This document shows positions 43,204 through 56,500 of a DNA stretch of 64,000 nucleotides, one piece after another. Within the stretch, counting starts at the first letter, position 1, and every line of letters starts with the position of its first letter. The position numbers and the translations under genes were made by a program. Location of the stretch: assembly GCA_024811115.1 (NCBI GenBank), contig JAKOGH010000206.1:1-64000 (forward strand), written 5' to 3'. This stretch comes from Terana coerulea. Its lineage: Eukaryota > Basidiomycota > Agaricomycetes > Polyporales > Phanerochaetaceae. A model generated the notes under the pieces. The model was given only the letters and a program-made list of their open reading frames with translations, had not been told where the DNA came from and ran no database searches.

Positions 43204-46200
43204 TGAGTGACCCCAATTTACTAGTTGTTGTCGGGAACACAGTCGACATTTCAACACGCAGTAGAACATATGTTGCGACGATCCAAATACTATGCAACGC
43301 CAGTGGAAGATATCAGCTCGTGCCGGCTGAACGCAGTGGCAGCAGTGCGCTGCTCTACATATGCTTGATGATTATGATATGCTGATCGAGATAGCTATTC
43401 TGGCTAGGGCAATGTCCGCACTCTGGTATACTCGTCATGTGTCCTGCTCAGATGCCTGGATGTCTTAACTCGACGCTCTCTTTGGGCACCGGCGGTGTGA
43501 CGAGCGCATGTATCCACCCGATGGCCGTGATTTATGTCTCCACCGCATTTTTCGGTCACCTCTTGCATTGTTAGTGCTGCTGGTCTAGCCATCATGCAAT
43601 TACTGACTATCGTCGTAGCTCTGTTTGCAAATTTGCACGGCTCTGCCGGTCTGCCGGTAGAATTCCGACATAGTGCGCGTCGGCCGACTTGTTCATGCAG
43701 TGTCTGTCTCAATCATACGTTGACGGATACCGTTGACGGTTACAATAGCAATCAGATTGCACGCGAAAGGACTATTGTCATATGCTGCTAACACTGCCTC
43801 AAATACGGGAAAACTGGAGTCGCTTTGTTCCCCTTCATGGGATTCTCGTTCCTCTGAGTCCCCTGAACCTGGTGAGTATGTCTCGACTGCAGCGGATATC
43901 CTTGAGCGTATGCCATGCGCATGGAAGCCTTGTTCATGCTGAAATTAGACAATTAGACTCGTGTTCATCAATTCAAGCACCTGCAGAGACAGCAGGTACG
44001 CCCGTTGGTAACACTCATTCCCAGCCCTACATGCTTACTCGTTTCGCTTCCGCATTCAGTCTCATATGTACTGTGTTGCAAAGAACTGAAAGGTTCCTGT
44101 TTGGCGCTTACAGTTTCCTCAGAAGCGCGTTGAGGCTCTGTGCGAAGCGCATGCTAACAACCATTGGCTGCGTCATTATGCATCAATGTTTCAAGGTACA
44201 GTGCACCATCGTTTGACACTCAGGATTATTGGCAGCCTGTTGGCCAACTGCGGCGAGAAAATGCAGTAGCAGTCCAAGAGTCATTTCACCTCAATTACAC
44301 ACATCTTACTCGAGCTCAGACTTCGGCAAATGTCACAAGTGGCTGGGGTCCTATCAGAGCGCTTGAAGGAGTCTGAACCAGGAATTAAGGTTCCTGCTGC
44401 CCCTTAGTGTCAAGCCTTAGCGACATTCAGATATAGTCTCATTTCCAACTCATAAAGAGGTTGCTTGCAGCCAGCACGCTTTGCACTTTTTTACCATTTG
44501 TAATGTAGTAAGCAGAGTTTGAAAGACACGCTGCAGAGCAACCAGCTAACTAGCTGACACAAAGCATGATGCAAGCCAGCACTGGCTAAAAGACTTTGAT
44601 GGCAGTCTAGAATTACGGTTGGTGTCTATCTATTAGCCTTGGAGAGGTCTGTGGTTTGCCTTCTTTCTATATTTAAATGGGATGTCACTTAATAGCGATG
44701 TTCAGCTTGCATCAATCCCACTCCATCATTTCCCTCTTTGTTTGCGTGCTGTCCCTTGCCACATGTGGAACTCTGTACTAAAACTCACCACTGCTGTTTT
44801 GCACCAATGTGAAATTGAGTTAAGTTTTGTCCTCTCTACAGACAATCAAACTGTCGGACTAGAGCTTTACATTTTCCCCTACACTCTGACAGGTAGCAAT
44901 ATGGGTGACATTGCGTAATGTTTACTGTGTCAAAGTTGTGAAAATTAGATGCATCATGTCCTGTAACTCTAAGCTCAGTCAGTGAGAATATGCATTTCTG
45001 TGTATTATAAAGCCAAGCTCATTTCTTCTCCAATATCACCTCTCCCAGTGTCTCAAGCCTCCTCTGCACCTCCTCTGCACCTTTTTGCCACTTGTTCCAA
45101 CTGTGCCATGCCCAAGAACTCTCACCAGTTGTTGTCTTGCAGCTCGTCAACACTCCCGTATATTCTGGACCTTCTCCTATTGTCTCCAATGCTTTCATGG
45201 CCGACTCATGGCCTCAGGAGTCTTGTCTCTGTTAGTATGGCAGAATCCTTGATGACCTAACCTCTGCAGCATACTGGAAAAGACGCATGAGGGCAGCTGC
45301 CACCATTATCTCTTTTGTCAGCCATCCGCAGCCCTGACCTAGACAAAATATCCTAGTACGTCTCATGATGTGTCTGCAACTGACCGGAGTCACTAACTTT
45401 CATTTGCCAGTCCTTGCGACAAGCAAGGCTGTTTTATATCTGAGGACAGCTTTGTACAGTGCACTAAGGACCATTGGTTCCTGGAGTACGTTCACTGCTT
45501 TTGCTCACTAAAGGATAGCCTAGACTGTTGTGTTCTATCAGCAGAATAATATTTGGCTTACAAGGCCTTATAAGTGCTTCAATTCCATATATAGCACACA
45601 ATCCTTGGATCAGAATTAGAAGTATATGGATTGGGACCCTATGCTTTGCAAAGCTCACAAGCCTTGCAGTGCCTTGCAAGGCTAATCCGGGTTGCTTCTG
45701 TAGGATTATTAGTTTATTTGTTTATTTTGCATACTCAAACTGTATATGTAATGGGAATCAAAAGATAGTATATTCTATTACTACTACATGGCATAGTGAT
45801 AAATATAACAGCGGAAGAAGAAACCCTTCATAGGCAGTGAGCGTTCTCCCTCTAGCAATAATAGCACCTATTCAAGTACATCCCCTACTCATTCTGCTTG
45901 CAGCGCTTGCAAATCCGTGATATGCAACCAGTCCCAGCTGCGCTGCCTGTGAAGTGGCTACGGCCTCCATGGCGCACTTGCATGCAGAACATGTCCTATT
46001 TGTGTCTGCGTTCTCATCACCGCTTCATGCCAGTGCTGAACCCACTTGTTGGGTGCACACGGTAGGAGGTTACAACAGCAATAGATAGTGAGTGCATGTT
46101 GACAGGTCCATTTCAAAGAGTAGTTTACTGTACGATGCAAGAAGTTTGAGTGAGAACGACTTGGCAGCTGAACAGTAGAGATGGCATGACTTACCTAGTT

Positions 46201-48937
46201 AGATTGTAACAAAACTCATGAGCTTACATATCTGTGCCTTTTGGTGAGTGTATGTGCAAGCTTTGCGTAAGCATTCGAAACTGCGTACCTTAATGTAGTA
46301 GGAGGGCAGACAATGCAGACGCCGCCCGACGACAGTTCTGAGTAATGTTAAATGTGAAACCGATGTGGCTGGCTGGATAAACCGTGGAGCAGGTGCATTA
46401 AAGGGAAAGGGTGGGCAGGCAGGACTAAGTGTTTGGATGTAGCACCAGGCAAGAGTGAGCAAGAGTGAGGGTGGTGGGAAACCTGGAAAAGTGGTCACTG
46501 TAATGTCGTTGAGTCAGTTTGGGAGTGTTGGTTTAGGAGAGGCTGCAAAAGCCTTCAGTGAAATATGTATTGCCTTCAAAATCTAGAGCTGAGAAGCATA
46601 GCATCAGAAGAGGCACTTAGAAGGTCAGAGAAGGACTCACCTAGCTGCGATTGACCTTATAAGACCATGCAAGTCAATGTAAGGCAGACTTTGCATTCTA
46701 AGGCAATGGAAGGCAATGGAAGGCTGCTTTTGCATTCCAAGTGCTCATCAGGCCAGTAAGTGCTTACAAGGGCGATACCCTGCTTCTAAGCTTTCCTTTG
46801 TTCTGCTGATGTTGCGCCATTGTGCCTATTGCAAGAGAGCATATAGGCAACCTTTGCATTGGCTGCTGATGCTGAGCTGCAACAATTGGTTGGGGATGCA
46901 TGTACTTTGGTAAGTCTTTGGCATTCTGCACAATTTTTACAGTTATATTAACTAGTTCAGTGAACTGGATGTGCCTCTTTAGAGAGCACATTTTGCAAAC
47001 ATTCAAAGTGTATCTTCCCAAAGGGAGGTCACCTCAGATATGTGAGTTGAAGTGCATCTGCAATGTTTGCTGTTATTCTGATTTAAGAAACAGTTAATCA
47101 GGCACAATCTATGCCTGGTCCCATGCCACTCCAACTGGACAAAGGCAAGGGTATCAATGATGGTACACTGGCAAGTACATTGTGCTGCCATTATATAAAC
47201 TAGTGACACTTGATCTAACTTTTGACCAGTAGAATATTATTGCTCTGTGTCCAAGCCTCTGTTCACAACTTCTGACGAGCTTAAGAAGGAGGCTGATGAG
47301 GAAGCAGGCCATCAGAGCATGCTTAAATGCTCTCAGACAAGTGCGAACAAGAATTGCACTTCATACAGTATAGTAAATCTTAATATTATTCTTTTTCTTG
47401 CAGACTGGGACATCTTGGATAGTAAGTACATTCACAAGCGTCTTGAGTCATACTTCATGGTCTCAACAATTGCTTTAGTGGCGCAAGTAGAGAGGTCAAT
47501 GACTCTAATTATCTATGGACACCACCAGCCATTTAGTCAGACCTTTGAGAGAGTCCATAGGTATCCTCTCAGGAGGAAGTCATGGATGTTCTCATGACCC
47601 TCTTCTCTAAAGAAGGTTGTCACTATATAGGACTCATGAAAGTGCTAAGTAAGTCTTTTTGTAAACCTCTTAGCATATGCTAGCCTTTGACCCATTTTCG
47701 CAGCTAACTGTAGGCACTGTGCGGCACTGTCAAAGCAAGGACTTGAAAGTTCAAAACTACACGTGTGCACCTGAGACTGAGCCCGTGTCCACACTGCAAA
47801 GCAAGCATGTGGCTTGGTTGTCAAACTAGGCATTCTTTGATCTTATCAATGCTTTTTGTACCTTTACTTCTCACTTATTTAACTCATCCAAATTTCTTAA
47901 CACTAGCACACCCAACAAGCTGAGTCCGGAGCTCTTGCAGTCCACATTTGCTTCTGCTTCATTTTCTACACTTTCTTCTTCATCTTCTTCTGTATTCATC
48001 TCTATCTTTCTATTTGCTATGTAGTCGTGAGTTGATTTAACAGGTGAATGTTCGGACTTTGAGAAGAATTAAACATGGCTCTGTTTAGCTCTTGGCATTT
48101 ACTCTGTATACAATTCCTTGTAATTATCTTGAGAGTATTTACTATCTATTGTCATGTTTTGCACAATGGTTCTGTTAACTGAAGCAACCAGCCCAATGTA
48201 CAGCAAGACAGTACAGCACCATCTAAGTTGAGTCTAAATGTGCCACTGTGTCCTCTACACTATATCAAACTACTTCAAAACCACTTTGTGACAATACTTA
48301 CTATACTAAAGCAATACTGTAATTTTTCAGAGCTTAAAACTAGAAGCCAGTTTTCTTAACTGACATACCAGGGCGCTTATGCTGAGCTTTGTAGTGTTTG
48401 ATATGGCCCTTATGCCATTTGAACCCATCTGAGTCACTCTCTCACCTTGACTATGACAGATCATGCCCACTTCCACTTTGACAGCACTAATAAATCTATT
48501 CATTACGCTTGTACTTTTCAAATATCATGAGTTCCTTCTTTACTTGTGTCACCTCTTACTGCAAGTTCATGAATGCACTCAGCCTTTACTTTCCATAGCA
48601 TCGATGAACACTCTATAGCAGCCTGTAGTGGTGAGAAGGGTTTTGGATTATTTGAAAAAACAAACATAATAGAGACTGTGACGTGGTAATAGTCAAAGTA
48701 GGCTGGCTTACACTGTGGTGTGTTATAACAGATTTATCAGCTTGGAGGGCTGACTCATAGGCAGGTAACTGAACAGCAATCACATTGTCCACTTCCCACC
48801 AGCTACCTGAAAACCCTTTATTTGGACTGCAAATCAAGATGAAAGTGGTTACAGCTAAGCCTTCAAGCACCAGCACCTGCAGTACCAAGGCAGGCCCACT
48901 GGCATTGTCAGTCAAAACAACTACCTTCATTGTCTAG
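43204..48937. other. AT-richer gene-poor interval
   Basis: No recognisable coding family over 5.7 kb. Short direct duplications occur (CCTCCTCTGCA twice near 45,058; AGGCAATGGA twice near 46,703; GCAAGAGTGA twice near 46,447). A TATTATAAAGCC box followed by pyrimidine-rich sequence and an ATG at 45,108 looks like a promoter and start, but the frame (MPKNSHQLLSC...) is short and unrecognised. Confidence 0.5.
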
Positions 48938-50000
48938 GAGTTTAAGAGAAAGTAATAAAAAAGACTTATCCTCCAGCCCCGTGCCTGTCATCTCTGTACC
49001 GCTTGTGAGCATGCCAAGCGTACTCTCTTGTCTGCCACCTAGACCTCCATTGAGATTGACTTGCTTTTCAAGGGCATCAACTTCTACATCCCCGTTACCC
49101 ATGCGCATTTTGAGAAGCCCTGCCAGAATCTCTTCTGCTTGACTCTTGAGCCCATTAAGAAGGTCCTCTGTGATTTCAAGATTGACAAAGGCAGCATCCA
49201 TGAGATCGTTCTTATTGGCGGTTTCACTCGCATCTCCCATATTGTCAAGCTCGTGTCCGACTTCTTCAATAGCAAGGGGCCTAACAAGTCCATTAACCCT
49301 GTGAGGCTATTGCCTACGATACTGTCGTCTGAGCCGCCACCTCTCCCGCATGACCCCTCCGAGAAGACTTAGAACCCTCTCCTGCTCAACATCGCCCTCT
49401 CATCTGCTAATACCAAGATGGCCGGCGCACTATATGCATGCCACACCAAGCGTAACACCATCATCTCTACTAAGAAGTCCGAGATCTTCCTGACTTACTT
49501 TGACAACCAGCCCTGTGCTCTCATCTAGGTCTACAAGGGTGAGCGTGCCTGCCAAGGATAATAACCTCCTTGGCAAGTGTGAGCTTTCCCCATCTTTTCT
49601 ACACTATGCAGTGTTCCTCAGATTGAGGTCACCTTCAATATTGATGCCAACAGCATCTTGAATGTCTCTGCTTCCTGACAAGACCACTGGCAAGTCAAGC
49701 TGGATCACTATTACTAATAATAAGGGCCGTCTGTTGAAGGAGGAGATTGAGCACATGGTCTTCAAGGCAGAAAAGTGTGGGACTGAGAACGAGGCTGCAG
49801 CCTCGCATCACCGCTAAGAATGGTCTCGAGTCGTATGCCTACAACCCTTGCAACACCTTTACTATTTCCTTTACCAGTGACAAGTTTCCCACTGACGAAA
49901 AGTTGAAGCTTAAGACTGCCATTGATGAAGCCATCTTGTGCCTCAATAGCTCACCAGAGGCCAGTCATCTCGAGGGTATCTGGCAGGCAGAGTGCATGTG
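48938..50000 (+). pseudogene. Hsp70 (SSA-type) chaperone pseudogene, truncated at both ends
   Basis: Colinear Hsp70 segments are readable: EFKRK (48,938), CEHAKRTL and [15 protein letters not shown] (about 49,000-49,080), [40 protein letters not shown] and PNKSINP, TKKSEIF, QIEVTF with NILNVSAS, then [19 protein letters not shown] and KLKTAIDEAILCLNSSPEAS (49,960). This covers roughly the last part of the ATPase domain through the substrate-binding domain and lid; the N-terminal ATP-binding third is missing. Stops (for example TAATAA near 48,953 and TAG near 49,033) and frame changes make it dead. A pyrimidine-rich ...TATGCAG tract just before the VPQIEV codons (49,590-49,612) looks like an intron remnant. 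Confidence 0.85.
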
Positions 50001-51709
50001 GTCGCAGTGCTCAAAGGCAGTTAAGGATCAACTTGAGGCAGCGAAGCACACACTCAACATTGTGCAGTGGCAGGGGCAGTACGGGAGGCAAACTGGCTGC
50101 AACAATCCTGGAGTTGGTGTGGTAGCTGCCGGCGTGAAAAGGTGGAGTAGGCACAGGGTAGCACAAAGTGCCATGACTGCAATGCAGTTTTGTGGCTCAC
50201 TGGTGTTGCACTGGGCTCTGTCAAGTTAGAGGAGAGCAAACACCTAACAGAGGCCATCACAAGGGTATGAACATCAACAGCCAGGGCCACTGTGTCAACT
50301 TAAAAAATCATTGCCTGCATCACAAGCAATGTCAGCTTGGGCACCTTTACACATGATAGTGCAACAGATGTGTAGGGTGTCGTCACTCCGCAATACGCTT
50401 AGGTGCCTGAGAACACATAGGCTTACTTTCGCTCAAGCTGCCGAACAGGCAGAATATTATAAAGCCATTATGCTGTCAGTGCTGCAAGTGGCCAATCTGT
50501 ACCTGTGTGGCATTGCAGCATGCCTGGTATTCTAGTGGTTTGCACTTAACATGCAGCCTATGCCACAGGACTGTGATGGTATGACACTCTTAGATAGACA
50601 TCCCTTGGTAGAGATTGGCCAAACAGACTGTAATTTTTATGTGTGACAGGCCTGAATGTTATACAAGCATGGAATATATTTATCTTTGAGCATCAGAGCA
50701 CTTTGTAAGATGTGTGCCTTTTCCGACACCTTTCTGGTGAAGGACCCAACAAAGGTGGGTTCTTTCACTTTAAATGGTGCCTTTGGCTCATTTACAACCA
50801 GGTTGACCTTGGTGACACTTGTATAATAGGATTAACAGACACTCAACATCCTGAATCAAACCCTGCAAAGCTTCCTATGCTTGCAAGTCCATGTCTCAAT
50901 TGCGCACTGCTGGTGGTAGCTCTTTGAGAAGCTTATCTGCAAGCCTGAAATGACATCGCAAGATTTCTCCAAGTTGTGAGCAGCTGAAAAGAAGCTTGCC
51001 CACTGAGAGTGTTTTCTACCCCATGTAGCACTGATAAGAGCTTGTCCAAGTCATACTCAGTTTGTTGCTGAATCTGAATGTTGGCTGCACAGGTGCTATC
51101 AGCGCTCTCAGCATTACCTGGAGGTGTTCTGTTCAAATTGTTGGTCCCTTCTTCCAAGTCATGAATAGCCACTTTGGTATTCAGCTTCCGAATGTGCAAT
51201 TCAGGCAAGGCAAGAGTTTCATCCACAATATACAGAGGTAGAATCTCCGTGTGATTCATCAAGCCTGGTTCTGTGCTGCCAGCGCCACTAGCCGCTGCAT
51301 GCTCACTGGAAGAGGGCACAAAGACAGTGTGAGCGTAGAAATTGCCGTACTATCACTTGTTAGTCACTTCACAATTTCGGCAACTTCCTCGCAGCCAGGA
51401 AATGCGAAAGGAACTAGCAGCTTGCCTCAGCATGCTAAGCCTCTATGGGTGTATAAAACACTTGCAAATGCTTACACGCTCCGCCGTTGAAAAGCCAATT
51501 AGGACATGAACAGGTTGCGGACTCAGATGGATGAAGGGTAAGTCGGTAGACCATGCCATCCATTGTCGAGACTGACAATTTACCTAAAGCTCATACCCTC
51601 GCTTGCTTGAAATAGGGCAAAGCCACTTTAAAAACAAGATAGCTTTCGCATCGGCGTCCTTCTTTATATCTGAGGTGTACTAAGCAAGAGGATAAGGGTG
51701 TTTTCGGCT
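50001..51709. other. no supported gene; possible tail of transposase relic
   Basis: A 128-codon minus frame (51,319-50,933) is rich in polar residues and lies where the C-terminus of the MULE relic would be expected, but no SWIM-type CxC...CxH finger could be read. The rest is unassigned. Confidence 0.4.
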
Positions 51710-52913
51710 TCAGGTTTGCAGTGTACAGGCAGTGGAAGCAGATGTTAATAGAGAGGTGAGCTTGAATCGCTCGGATTTCCAGTCGGCAAAGGCACTGAGC
51801 ATTCTCTGTCGTGCATAGAGTCGGGGAGTATGTGAACAGTGAAGTGATAGAGCAAAATGTCGAAGCACAGGCAGTGCCCGGAGTGTTGCCATTGACGGAT
51901 GTGCTTGATCTTCAAGCTGCCGTTTAGCAACTTGAGGTGATTTGTCATAGTAAGAATTTCATCAATAGCCATATTTATGCACGTAGCAGCAAGCTGACGA
52001 TTATGTCTTGACCAGCTCTTCCACAAGTTCACAGGCATCCAGGTCGCAAGGATGTAGTCCAGATATTTCTGGGCAGCTTCTGCGACCTTCTCTGTTGAAT
52101 CGGCTTGAGCGGTCATTAGCTCACATTCCGCTCTCTTACTCATAATAAGAGCAAGAGCATCAAAGTGTTTGATTGTATGCAGCAATTTGTGCGTTTGTGA
52201 GCATGATAAGCAACTTAGAAAATTGATTTACTCACAACTGTTCCATTAGCTGCAGCCTGACTTCCATATGGCCTCTCCAAATGACTCTTTTACAAATCCC
52301 CTTGCACTTATTTGTCCAGCACTGGCAAACATAAAACATGCATAGAAGAGAAGAATTCTTGGCCATACAGCAATTAGGGTGCCATGCTTGTTTGTGTTGG
52401 TGTCTGTTATTGCAGCACAAGGGGAAAACATAGCTCCTGTCTCCTTAGTGTGCGCCCAGCCACTTTGCCAGTGCTCCAATATTTCTGAGATAATCTGAGT
52501 ATTGTATCCAGCATAAGTAGCTCAATTACCGGCAGGCGAGAGAATAAAAACATGGCAACTGGAATTCCACGGCTTGTCTTATCAACTACAAGGACAATCC
52601 ACAACAGTAGGTGCAATGAGCAAACACTAAAGGTGCTGTCAAGGACAATTTGTCGATTGTGACCGTCTTCCACGCTGCGTCCCACATCTCGATGTCGCAA
52701 TGCAAATTTTGATACAGTCACTCTTGGCGGCATAGGCAGCATACTTGAAGACAGCATAGTATACTGCCAGTTTGTAGTACTTGCTTTGAGAATTGAGCCA
52801 GTTGTCAACATCATAGGCTTCTTGGTAATGCTTGCAGTAAAGACAGCTGAGGTTGGTGGGTAATAACTCATAGTGATGATTTTAAGTGTGCCTGGTGGTT
52901 TTCTGTCCTTCAT
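51710..52913 (-). pseudogene. MULE-type transposase relic (PF10551-like)
   Basis: On the minus strand the MULE core is readable: RQIVLDSTFSVCSLHLLLW, then VVDKTSRGIPVAMFLFS (52,700-52,530) with the first catalytic Asp in VLDSTF. After frame changes comes YAGYNTQIISEILEHWQSG, then CAAITDTNTNKHGTLIAVWP with the second Asp in ITDT (52,490-52,370), and CMFYVCQCWTNKCKGICK (52,330). The C-terminal block SRHNRQLAATCINMAIDEIL, TNHLKLLNGSLK and HSGHCLCFDILLYH lies in a 146-codon frame (52,185-51,745). Several frame switches show decay. The N-terminal part is cut off near the MITE that starts at 52,931. No terminal inverted repeats of the parent element were identified. Confidence 0.78.
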
Positions 52914-52930
52914 AGGCCTTATATTTGTAC

Positions 52931-53568
52931 TAGTGTTGCCAAAGTTCAGTTCAGTTCAACAGTTCAGAACCAGAACCAATGAACTGAATTGTGAAGTTCA
53001 GTTTGGTTTGATTCTGGTTCGGCTTCTAAGTAACTTAGTTTGGTTCTTGGTTCGGGCATAGCTGTCACACTTTGAATCAAGTTTGAACTGATTCGAACTA
53101 TGAACCATGTATATGTTATGTAGTGTATTTGTGCTGGGATTCACAGAGAAAAGTATATAAACTTACTTACTGTAGCATGTTTAAACTATTTTCTCGTCTT
53201 TGTAATTGTAAACTAAGCACCAAATGTCACTTTGCTCATGTTCTGATGCATACTTAATGCCATCAATAGCCATCAGAGATGGCAACTGGCAGCCTCTGTT
53301 GGACAATGAGCTTCAAAACATCATAATGCGAGGCTTTGGAACTATACAAGCTCTTCTAAGTATCAATATGTAACTGTACTATGATCTACTATTGCAATCA
53401 TACTATTTTGACATAGCAAAGCTGATATATACATGGTTCAATGGTTCAAACCAGTTCATGCTGGTTCAGTTCGGTTTGGTTCTGGTTTAGCTGCTAAACA
53501 CTTAGTTCTAATTCTGCTTTGGACAAAAATGAGCCCGAACTGAACTGAACCGAACTTTAGCAATACTA
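52931..53568. mobile_element. 638-bp hAT-type MITE
   Basis: Left end TAGTGTTGCCAAAGTTC, right end inverted TAGTATTGCTAAAGTTC: a 17-bp terminal inverted repeat with two mismatches, continued by GGTTCAGTTC-like subterminal repeats on both sides. Flanking octamers are ATTTGTAC (52,923-52,930) and GTTTGTAC (53,569-53,576), a 7-of-8 target duplication. The TAGTG start and 8-bp target suggest hAT. No transposase inside. Confidence 0.85.
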
Positions 53569-53576
53569 GTTTGTAC

Positions 53577-56500
53577 CAATTCATGTGGATACGTTCGACG
53601 TCCGAAATTCTAAGTAGAACAGGATTAGATGATAGTGGTTTTCAAGGAACTCTGAACTAGTACTGTATTAATTACCCTCGCCGTTTGCAAGCTGCTTCAG
53701 CACAATAAAGACTACATGTGAATGCAAGGGAATAGGTGGATAGCAAACAAGACCAGCCTGCTCGCAACCTTTGTTATAGTCGAAGTATTTAATAATTCGA
53801 AGTATGGCATTATGAGAGAATGAGAATGATTGAACTTATCGATATTCAGCATTATCCTGCTGGTATATATATATAAAGTGAAGGACCCCTAAAACTACTA
53901 AAGACACCTAGTACAATACTCAAGTCTAGCTATTCTAAGTGATCTATATATGTGGCGTATGATGAGAGGTCAGAAGACACTACTCCAGTCTATGGAATAC
54001 CCGAAGTTGTACTCTGGACCTTCTATGTCTATATTGGGCAATAGTCCTTGTGGCACTAATAGGCGCTCGTGCATAACAGCGGCTAGGCGCTTATATTCTG
54101 ACACATTGGTGTCCTTGCACCAAGTGATGTCAGCACGAGCAAGACAGCCAGTATAGTTGTATGTGGCATGTCTAGTCCATTCAGTTTCTGACTGCAGAGG
54201 ATCCTTGCTATGGCTCTGTTTTCAGGCAGATGTATGATAGCTGCAAACGCTAAGACGAAATATATTACTATTTATCTAAAAGCACTGTCTAAATAACTAT
54301 ATATGCATACCATTGCAAGAGACACCTCTGCAACTTAATAGATGTCCCAAACTGTTAACCACGCGCACTCCACTGCTTTCAAGCACATTGAGAGATGGCC
54401 AGTCACATCTATGTAGTGTGGCAAATTCCTGCACATTCCATTGGCCAGATGTGGACTCTTGAAATACTTGTGCTTGAATTTGACTCAGAGTCCCTGCGCC
54501 AGGGGCAGCCATATGTGTACTGGACAAGTCCGAGGTGTTAGCGGCAACAAAGACCTGGTAGAAGTTGAGCAGCATTGCTCATCTAAGCAAGTGACAATAG
54601 CTGAGGGCTATGTCTTTGAGTGGGACAGCTTGATTTGTGCAAGCTGTTCTTTAGTACAATACAAGGCATTAAAAGGGATCTAGCAATTTACTTAGTCATT
54701 ATGCCCTCCGATCCAATATCAAAAAATATTCACCTTTAAATCCAGCTTTTGTTCATCCCATCGCAAAGAGTCTTTCAGAGAGGTAGTGTGCAGGCCTAGA
54801 GGGCTTCGGCTGTCACAGTGCTTGGGGAGTGCAAGTGCAGAATCTGAGAAGGAATATATAATTTATCTCAACTCAGTGCAGTGGTAGGAGCATAGATGAA
54901 CCTTCAAGCGCTCTGGTATGCAGCAACAGCACTGTTGTTGATGTCTTTAAGCTCTAAGTAGTAGTGGTGGCCGGGTCGGCATAGGTAAAAGCTGCTGCAG
55001 TGAGTTCAAAAGCTTTGTTCTTATGCAGATGGAATAGCTTGGGCACAATGATAGTAGAGAGTAAGATCTGGAGGAGTAGGTAGCAAGGCGAGACATTGAA
55101 GATGGGGCCCTGAGACTCACCAAATCCTTTTGGTCAGCTTGGAGCTGGCTACATTTCTTTACATGCTAGCTTTCAATCCAGAGCTGCAATATTGTGAGCA
55201 ATGGAATAAGTTACAACACTGTTTGTGGTGACCTTAGCATTTCTCAGCAAACATTTTTGAGAGGTGTGGCTGAAATGCATCTCAGCTTTGAAGCATGCTG
55301 TATGTCACAGAGACAAGCTTGATGTGTAACCAGAATGAGCGGGTAATAGTAGATGAGGAATACATGATAAGACAAGTACGAGGAGGGCAACAAAGGCCAA
55401 CTCCCAATAGACCTCACAGAACAGGCAGGCAGATGCCAATACTTGTCCCCAATGACCAAGTTAGCATCGCTATGTGTACAGTACATGGAATACATACCTT
55501 GTCTCCAATGACCAAGAGGTTGAGATGAGGGACAAGGCCAGAGAGTCCAGAGTGCTAAGTGTCCGAGAACATGGGAAGAATTGAGCCGCATTTGTGCACT
55601 AAGCGCCGGGATTATCGGAATGAAGTCCAGAGGCTCTGGGGCTGCTACCAGGCCGTGTATCTGTGCTAAACAAATGCGAGAAAATGAAAAATAATACTAC
55701 ATATGCATGTCCGTCTGCGACACTGTGCATGCCAACCTGGCAGTTGTAAGGCAAGCCATGTTCTACTGAATATTTCACATGTATTCTCTCAATTTAAAGC
55801 AGTACTTGCCTTTCTAAACAGGCTGATTGCTTGATATCTCTGAAGCCGTCACTAGTAGGCATAGTGCAGTGTTCAAGGCCCTTACCTTGCTGCATGGTTG
55901 AGTGACGCGCCCACACCGCTGGCAGCCTTTGTTAAGTGGTTGGTGTCTCTCAGGTGTCCAGAACCATGTAGAATGGCTTCACTTACCTCCAAAAGACCAA
56001 GGTGGTGCTGCATTACGCAGAATTCGAGGCACGATCGTTCAGCCGAATGAAAAACCCGGCTTGTAACATGATCGTTGCTATGAAAACAAATGAAGGTGCT
56101 GAACTCTCTTGAGTGTGAAAAAGGACTAAACGTTAAATTTGTACCAAGTTTCGGTGCCAATCTGCTCATCCTGTTGCGGTGGGGGTTGATGTATGCTACA
56201 AGGCTATGCCATGATGATTGACAAGCGCATCACTCTGCTCATTCATCACCGTGGCCAAATATAATTGTTCGCGCCCGAACAACATTATAATGACAGTCTT
56301 GCAGCTTGCGCGCCTGAAAATCTAGGGGCCAATTCAGCCATTGCCAATATGCAGAACAACATGGTATGTGTATGTATTCAACTGAGCAGGACAAGATGTT
56401 CAACATCAGAGACGGCTACAAAGCATTACAAACCAATCACTGAAGACTTACCCAGAGACCCGAATCCAGACCGATTGTGGTTGTAACAGGCTGCCACCAC

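Noticed and set aside
48938..50000. Functional Hsp70 gene
   Set aside because: N-terminal ATPase part missing, several stops and frame changes.
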